Of a DNA stretch of 64,000 nucleotides, positions 58,569 to 64,000 are shown piece after piece. Numbering within the stretch: the stretch's first letter is position 1; each line of letters opens with the position of its first letter. A program made the translations under genes and the position numbers. The notes under the pieces are model-generated. The model did not search any database. It was given only the letters and a program-made list of their open reading frames with translations, and had not been told where the DNA came from. Origin of the DNA: Rhodocyclaceae bacterium (GTDB taxonomy: Bacteria > Pseudomonadota > Gammaproteobacteria > Burkholderiales > Rhodocyclaceae); assembly GCA_028869135.1 (NCBI GenBank), contig JAGWTC010000001.1:1-64000 (forward strand). The letters run 5' to 3'.

Positions 58569-59759
58569 CTAGGAAAAAAGCCGCAAGGCGCGCACGCCGC
58601 CGGACGGTATGCCTGCAAGCGTCATCTGCTCATGTATCTCGTGAATTTTCCGGCGAATGCTGTCCACCATCGCATCGGAAATCGGCGCACGCTGGGCGTT
58701 GACCAGCGCGGCATCCAGCGTGGAAGCGAACTGGCGCGCGCTGCTCAGCATGCGTTCGAAGGCGAACCCGCCATCCTTCACATGCGGCACGTCGAGCAGG
58801 AAGGTCAGGCCGTGCGTGTGCAGGCTCTTCATGGTCTGCGCCGCAAAGGGCTCGCCCATATTGGTCAGCGCAAACATGAAATCACCGTTCTCGTCCTGCG
58901 CCCGGAACTCGCCGTTGCCGTTCAACTGCATGCCGGCGGCTTCGGCCATGCCGCGTATCTTGGTGCCCGCGAAGGCGCCGTTGCCGGCATCCAGCACATT
59001 GATGGCGAGCTGCAGATCGAGCTGCGCGCAAAAGTCGTCGAGCGCCCTCGCCTGCTCGCCCATGGCCGCCACATCCGGGAACAGCAGCGTGCCGTTGCGC
59101 AGGGACGCCAGCGCCTGCAGCGAGCTGCGCAGCGCTTCGAAATCGTTGACGCTGACGGCGCCGCGCCTGTCAACGAGTTGCAGGGCGAACCAGGCCTGCG
59201 CAAAGGCGCCGCTACCCGCTTCGGCCAGCGGCAGCCAGCGCCCGCCGCCTGCATCGACGAAGACGCGCAGATGCACGCGCTGATGCGCCTGCATGGCCGA
59301 TTGCGCCTGACGCAACTCGTCGGCGGCGATGCCGTCGTTGAAATGCAGCCGCGCGATCAGATCGATGCTTTCGTCGCACCAGTCGGCCGGCGGCGCATTG
59401 CCGGTCATGGCAGGCGGCGCCTCCATCGCCACGGGCGCGGCATACGGCTCGGGAATGAACTCTGGTTCAGGCTGAGGCTCAGGCTCGATATACGGCTGCG
59501 GCGATTCAAGTACAGGTTCGCGCCGCTCATCCGCCAACGGTGCATAGACGGTTTCAGCGGCCGTCTCCATGGCGGGCTCGTTCGCCGTCGCGGCGAAAGG
59601 CTCGTATTCGTCGGCAGTCGCCAGCACATCGGCCTGCTCGCCGCGGAACACCTTTTCCGCGGCCTGCCGATACTTGCGCTCCTGCAGCTTGTTGTAGCCC
59701 CAGACGGCCGCGACGAAAGCCACGCCCAGACAAACCAGACTCAGGGTCAGATCGTTCAT
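58569..59759 (-). CDS. zipA: Cell division protein ZipA-like
   Basis: 396 residues. A single N-terminal TM helix (LTLSLVCLGVAFVAAVWGY), an acidic Pro/Glu-rich linker (about 45-125) and a C-terminal ZipA domain (about 245-390) that binds the FtsZ tail in relatives. The domain between 125 and 240 is less typical. Placed between smc and ligA, a common order. Confidence 0.85.
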   Translation of the reverse strand: MNDLTLSLVCLGVAFVAAVWGYNKLQERKYRQAAEKVFRGEQADVLATADEYEPFAATANEPAMETAAETVYAPLADERREPVLESPQPYIEPEPQPEPEFIPEPYAAPVAMEAPPAMTGNAPPADWCDESIDLIARLHFNDGIAADELRQAQSAMQAHQRVHLRVFVDAGGGRWLPLAEAGSGAFAQAWFALQLVDRRGAVSVNDFEALRSSLQALASLRNGTLLFPDVAAMGEQARALDDFCAQLDLQLAINVLDAGNGAFAGTKIRGMAEAAGMQLNGNGEFRAQDENGDFMFALTNMGEPFAAQTMKSLHTHGLTFLLDVPHVKDGGFAFERMLSSARQFASTLDAALVNAQRAPISDAMVDSIRRKIHEIHEQMTLAGIPSGGVRALRLFS

Positions 59760-59781
59760 TGAAGTTCCTATCTCGTCAGGC

Positions 59782-62700
59782 TTACGCGGCGACCTGATCG
59801 TCGGCCAGACGCAGCGCTTCTTCCATGTCCACTTCGACCACGCGCGAGACGCCCTTTTCCTGCATGGTCACGCCGATCAACTGCGTCGCCATCTCCATGG
59901 CGATCTTGTTGTGGGAGATGAAGATAAATTGGGTTTGCGAGGACATCTTCCTGACCAGATTGGCGAAGCGCTCGGTATTGGAATCGTCGAGCGGCGCATC
60001 CACTTCGTCGAGCATGCAGAACGGCGCGGGATTGAGCTGGAACATCGCGAACACCAGCGCAATCGCGGTCAACGCCTTCTCCCCGCCCGAAAGCAGGTGA
60101 ATGGTCGAGTTCTTCTTGCCCGGCGGTTGCGCCATGATCTGGATGCCGGCATCGAGAATCTCGTCGCCGGTCAGGATCAGCTTGGCTTCGCCGCCGCCGA
60201 ACAGGCTGGGGAAAAGTTCGCCGAACTGACGATTGACGGTATCGTAGGTCATCTGCAATTGTTCGCGCGTCTCGCGGTCGATGCGACGGATCGCGTCTTC
60301 GAGCGTGTTGATCGCGTCGGCCAGGTCGGTCGATTGCTCGTCCAGGTAGTTCTTGCGCTCCTTGGCGCTGCCGAGCTCTTCGAGTGCGGCCAGATTGACC
60401 GAACCCAGCGCCTCGATTTCATTGCCGATACGCGTGATGTCCGACTGCAACTGGCTGTCGCGCAGATTCGGCGTCAGCAACGCGGCCAGCACCTGCTCAT
60501 CCTCGGCCGTGACATTGGCCTCGAGCAGACGCTGACTGAACTGTTCTTCGTTGAGCTGCGCCGCCTGCTCCTTCATGCGCAGCTCGTTGATGCGCTCGCG
60601 CAGCGGCAGCACGCTTTGCTCAAGTTTCAGGCGCAGCTCGTCGAGGCCGCGCAGCTCGCCGGCGGCAGACTCCAGCGCATTGCGCTTGTCGGCCAGCGCA
60701 TTTTCGTAATCGGTGCGCTTTTGCAGCGCAGTCTGCAAGGACTCGCCGAGCAAACCTTCGCTGATCGCGGCAATCTCGGTACGCGCCTGTTCGAGCTCGG
60801 CGACGATACGCTCCAACTGACGCACCGCAGTATCGGTGGCGCGTGCATTGTCTTCGAGCTTATTGGTGCACTCGCGCTCGGAGAATTGCGCTTCCTGCGC
60901 CTCGCGAGCCAACTGCTGCTCCAGCGCGCGCGCCTCGCGCAACTGCGTTTCGGCGCGGCGCAAGGCTTCGGCCGCCTCTTCGCCGCGCATGCGCAGCGTA
61001 TCGAGCTGCTCGCGATACAGACCGAGCTGCTCGTCGGAGCGGCTCTGGCTGGCGCGTTCGTTTTCCTCGGCGCGCAGGATCTCGGCGAGATCGTGGTCGA
61101 TCTGGCCGGCGCGCTCATCGTAACGCGCCTGCAACTGATTGAGCTTGAGCGATTCGACCTGCGCGGCATGCAGGCGCTGCTGCGCCTCCTGCGTGGAACG
61201 GCGGCCGTTGGAGAGCGCGGTCTGCGTGTCGTTCACGGCCTGCTCGGCCTCGTGCAGCGCTTCGCGCGCCAGCTCTTCGGCCTCGCCCAAGGCGCCCATC
61301 TGGCCGTTTAGCTCCTCGATCTCGCGCTGGCGCTCGATCACGCCGTGGGTGCGCGCATCGGGCGAATACAACACCAGTCCGTGGGTGCTGCCGATATGGC
61401 CGGCGCGATTGACGCTGATGCCGGGCATGCCGGCCTGCAGATCTTCGACGGCATTGACACCGCCCAGCCATTCGTCGAGCACCGCGTCCCACTGCGAGTC
61501 GCTGCATTTGACCTTGGCGCGCAGGGAGCCCGTGACGCTTGTCGCACCCGAACTGCCGGCATAGGCGAGCGCCAGCGTGGCTGGCGGCGGGGTTTCCAGC
61601 GCGGCGGCAATCTGGCTGACATGCGCATGGCGCGCCGACAGGCGCTCGCGCAGCACGGCTTCAACAGCGGTTTCCCAGCCGGCCTCGACCTGAATGGCCT
61701 GCCACAGCAGCGGCACCTCCTTGAGGTCGCGCTCCTCCAGCCACGGCCCCATCTCGCCGTTCTGCTGCACGCGCGCCTGCAACTGCTCCAGTGCGCTGCA
61801 ACGCGCGCGCGCTTCGGTGAGCTGACGATGCGCCGCCTGCATGCGCTCGCGCGCCTGACGCACCTGCGCTTCGAGCTCGGGCAGGCGTTCCTGCAACTCG
61901 GCCATGCGCGCCTGCTCGGTCATCAGCAGTTCTTCGGCTTCGGCCGCGCGCTGCTGCGCGATCTCAAGCTGCATCGGGTCGGGCTGAGGCAGCGCAGCCT
62001 TCTCCTGCTCCAGGCGCTCGCGGCGCTGGGTCAGCGTATCCAGCGTGCGTCCGGCGTGGCTTTTCTCGGCATCGGCGAGCTTCAGCGCATGCTCGGCCTC
62101 GGAATAGGTGCGACGCGCATCGGTCAGTTGGCCGCCGGCGGTTTCGACGAACTCTTCCAGTTGCGGCATGCGCTCGGACGCCTCTTCGTGGCGCATCTTT
62201 GCGGCTTCGGCGCGAGCGCCGGCGTTTTCGCGCAGCGACGACCAGCGTTCGGCTTCGCGCGCCAGCTCGGCCTGCTGGCCGCGCCAATGGCCGTCCTCGG
62301 TCGTCAGTTGGGCAATACGGGTTTCCAGGCGCTGACGGTTGTCGCGCATATGGCTGATTTCGGATTCGAGACGTTCGACCTCGGACTTGGCCGAATACAT
62401 CTCGGCCTGCGCCGCATGCAGCGCATCCGATGCCGAGAAATGCGCTTCGCGCGCATGTTCGACGCGGGCCTCGATCTCTCGCAACTGCGCCGTTTCGCCT
62501 TCGACGCGGGTGATGGCCTGTTCGACTTCGAGGTGCAGCTTCTCGGAATCGCGCCGCGCGTCCATGCGCTTCTTGTACCAGAGCAGATTCTGGCGCCCTG
62601 TCATCTGCGACTGCAGATCGCGGTACTGGCGCGCCACTTCGGCCTGGCCTTCGAGGCGCACGATCTGGTTGTCGAGCTCGCCGCGGATATCGTCGACGCG

Positions 62701-63276
62701 GGCGAGGTTTTCGCGCGCATCCTCAAGACGGTTTTCCGTCTCGCGGCGGCGCTCCTTGTACTTGGTCACACCGGCGGCTTCTTCGAGGAAGCCGCGCAGC
62801 TCGTCGGGCTTGGCCTCGACGATACGCGCGATCATGCCCTGGCCGATGATGGCGTAGGAACGCGGCCCCAGGCCGGTACCCAGAAACAGGTCGATGATGT
62901 CGCGGCGGCGGACGTTGAGGTTGTTGATGTAGTAATTCGAGTTGCCGTCACGATCGAGCACACGCCGCACCGTGATCTCGGCGTATTGCGACCACTGTCC
63001 GGCCGCCTTGCCGTCGGCGTTGTCAAAGAAGAGTTCGACGCTGCAACGGCTGACTTCCTTGCGCGTGCCCGAACCCTTGAAGATCACGTCCTGAATCGAT
63101 TCGCCGCGCAGCTCCGATGCCTTGGACTCGCCAAGCACCCAGCGCGCCGCGTCGATGATGTTGGACTTGCCGCAACCGTTGGGGCCGACAATGCCGCCCA
63201 GATTGCCCGGGAACAGCACGGTGGTGGGATCGACGAAGGACTTGAAGCCGGAAAGTTTGAGTTTGGTTAGACGCAC
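59782..63276 (-). CDS. smc: Chromosome segregation ATPase SMC
   Basis: 1164 residues from a GTG at 63276 ([14 protein letters not shown]). Walker [21 protein letters not shown], long coiled coils, a hinge near 520-640, ABC signature [19 protein letters not shown], and Walker [21 protein letters not shown]. Compacts chromosomes with ScpAB. An upstream ATG (63381) in the same frame extends into the queF promoter and is unlikely. Confidence 0.95.
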   Translation of the reverse strand: MRLTKLKLSGFKSFVDPTTVLFPGNLGGIVGPNGCGKSNIIDAARWVLGESKASELRGESIQDVIFKGSGTRKEVSRCSVELFFDNADGKAAGQWSQYAEITVRRVLDRDGNSNYYINNLNVRRRDIIDLFLGTGLGPRSYAIIGQGMIARIVEAKPDELRGFLEEAAGVTKYKERRRETENRLEDARENLARVDDIRGELDNQIVRLEGQAEVARQYRDLQSQMTGRQNLLWYKKRMDARRDSEKLHLEVEQAITRVEGETAQLREIEARVEHAREAHFSASDALHAAQAEMYSAKSEVERLESEISHMRDNRQRLETRIAQLTTEDGHWRGQQAELAREAERWSSLRENAGARAEAAKMRHEEASERMPQLEEFVETAGGQLTDARRTYSEAEHALKLADAEKSHAGRTLDTLTQRRERLEQEKAALPQPDPMQLEIAQQRAAEAEELLMTEQARMAELQERLPELEAQVRQARERMQAAHRQLTEARARCSALEQLQARVQQNGEMGPWLEERDLKEVPLLWQAIQVEAGWETAVEAVLRERLSARHAHVSQIAAALETPPPATLALAYAGSSGATSVTGSLRAKVKCSDSQWDAVLDEWLGGVNAVEDLQAGMPGISVNRAGHIGSTHGLVLYSPDARTHGVIERQREIEELNGQMGALGEAEELAREALHEAEQAVNDTQTALSNGRRSTQEAQQRLHAAQVESLKLNQLQARYDERAGQIDHDLAEILRAEENERASQSRSDEQLGLYREQLDTLRMRGEEAAEALRRAETQLREARALEQQLAREAQEAQFSERECTNKLEDNARATDTAVRQLERIVAELEQARTEIAAISEGLLGESLQTALQKRTDYENALADKRNALESAAGELRGLDELRLKLEQSVLPLRERINELRMKEQAAQLNEEQFSQRLLEANVTAEDEQVLAALLTPNLRDSQLQSDITRIGNEIEALGSVNLAALEELGSAKERKNYLDEQSTDLADAINTLEDAIRRIDRETREQLQMTYDTVNRQFGELFPSLFGGGEAKLILTGDEILDAGIQIMAQPPGKKNSTIHLLSGGEKALTAIALVFAMFQLNPAPFCMLDEVDAPLDDSNTERFANLVRKMSSQTQFIFISHNKIAMEMATQLIGVTMQEKGVSRVVEVDMEEALRLADDQVAA

Positions 63277-63388
63277 GGCAGTATCTGAGGTGGATGGTCT
63301 GGTCGTAACTGATCTGAACAAAAGGCTGCAAAACCGCTGCAGCCTTTCGCAAGCCGGCCCACCGGCTGGGGGCATAGGCACTGTGCAT

Positions 63389-63394
63389 TATAAT
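63389..63394 (+). promoter_or_regulatory. -10 element of the queF promoter
   Basis: A perfect TATAAT about 55 bases before the queF start. No -35 was recognised. The short leader does not match a preQ1 riboswitch. Confidence 0.5.
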
Positions 63395-63448
63395 CCCATG
63401 CCATCAGCCGACAGTCCGAGCGGCTTCAGTTTTCCTGACAGGTTTTTT

Positions 63449-63883
63449 ATGACAACCAAACGCCCCCCCAAGGTCGACGCCAAGACGCTGGAGACCTTCC
63501 CCAACCCAGCACCGCACCGGGATTACCAGATTCACATGGAAATCCCTGAATTTACATGCCTTTGCCCCAAGACCGGCCAACCTGACTTTGCCGTCCTGAC
63601 CCTCGACTACATCGCCGACAAGCTCTGCGTCGAGTTGAAGAGCCTCAAGCTCTACACTTGGAGCTTCCGCGAGGAAGGTCATTTCCACGAGGACGTCACC
63701 AACCGCATCCTCGACGACCTGGTCAAGGCCACCAAGCCCCGCTACATGCGCCTGACCGCCAGGTTCTACGTGCGTGGCGGCATCTTCACCAATGTCGTGG
63801 CCGAGCACCGCAAGAAAGGCTGGAAACCGGAACCCCGCGTGGAGCTTGCCGAATTCGCGCAACAGTCGAACACACGCGGCTGA
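63449..63883 (+). CDS. queF: NADPH-dependent 7-cyano-7-deazaguanine reductase
   Basis: Reduces preQ0 to preQ1 in queuosine synthesis. 144 residues, the unimodular type. Active-site Cys in [12 protein letters not shown] and the QueF signature [20 protein letters not shown] are present. An ATG at 63398 in frame is an alternative; 63449 ([12 protein letters not shown]) with AGG upstream fits family length. Confidence 0.94.
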   Translation: MTTKRPPKVDAKTLETFPNPAPHRDYQIHMEIPEFTCLCPKTGQPDFAVLTLDYIADKLCVELKSLKLYTWSFREEGHFHEDVTNRILDDLVKATKPRYMRLTARFYVRGGIFTNVVAEHRKKGWKPEPRVELAEFAQQSNTRG

Positions 63884-63910
63884 TAAGCCCTTAACCGGCC
63901 TCGCCGGGCC

Positions 63911-63939
63911 AAAAAAATCCAGCTACGGCTGGATTTTTT
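63911..63939. terminator. Bidirectional intrinsic terminator after queF
   Basis: Stem AAAAAATCCAGC / GCTGGATTTTTT with a TACG loop and T run. Ends queF. Confidence 0.92.
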
Positions 63940-64000
63940 GTTTCATTTATCGCCAAAACAGTAGCGATCAGAATAAATTTCGCTCCGAGTAAAGGTGTTT

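Noticed and set aside
63395-63448. preQ1 riboswitch in the queF leader
   Set aside because: The leader is short and does not show the conserved preQ1 aptamer pattern.

Overview
The window comes from a GC-rich, denitrifying betaproteobacterium, most likely related to the Rhodocyclales or the Sterolibacterium/Sulfuritalea group. This is inferred from gene content and order (narI-ppiase-moaA, NirK with a cytochrome c tail, a ubiUVT cluster, and the rpsB-to-rnhB macro-operon). Genus cannot be fixed from the sequence alone. No insertion sequence, prophage, integrase or CRISPR array was seen.

Positions 1-18.7 kb form an anaerobic respiration island. It opens with the end of a nar operon (narI, a small ORF carrying palindromes, a parvulin-type PPIase, a membrane CBS protein, moaA, then carbonic anhydrase). 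On the other strand lies SirB2 - nirK - a small secreted CGHC protein, divergent from the nitrate two-component pair narXL. Next come ubiU-ubiV-ubiT (oxygen-independent ubiquinone synthesis) with a DGC-domain gene, then a DUF2249 gene, a Yip1-like membrane protein, and a Crp/Fnr regulator without Fe-S cysteines (DNR-like). The regulator sits downstream of a class III ribonucleotide reductase operon whose glycyl-radical domain is a separate small gene. A polyferredoxin-like membrane protein and a DUF3079 gene close the island. Several intergenic regions carry FNR/DNR-type TTGAC/T-N4-boxes. Two of them (ubiU and the polyferredoxin gene) have the same TAGACT -10 element at the same class II spacing. 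The nrdD promoter combines an FNR/DNR box, an 8-bp inverted repeat with a Fur-like core and a pair of NrdR boxes 31 bp apart.

Positions 18.7-22.4 kb hold yigZ, an alpha/beta hydrolase, mqo and four tRNA genes (Leu-TAA, Gly-GCC, Cys-GCA, Gly-GCC), with the Gly gene and its terminator duplicated. Positions 22.4-23.8 kb hold an SPFH/NfeD pair.

Positions 23.8-39.1 kb are the conserved translation/envelope macro-operon on the minus strand: rpsB-tsf-pyrH-frr-uppS-cdsA-dxr-rseP-bamA-skp-lpxD-fabZ-lpxA-lpxB-rnhB-trmH-like. Many stop and start codons overlap in it. Divergent from rpsB are map, glnD, a WYL-domain regulator and the lipocalin blc. Convergent to these are def and a methylthioinosine/methylthioadenosine phosphorylase, then typA on the plus strand.

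Positions 47.7-53.3 kb are a three-gene heavy-metal RND efflux operon, bounded on each side by a bidirectional terminator with nearly the same stem. Positions 53.7-63.3 kb hold an HPP-CBS membrane protein, a hypoxanthine phosphoribosyltransferase, galU, ligA, zipA and smc in one minus-strand series. queF is divergent from smc and is followed by a strong terminator.
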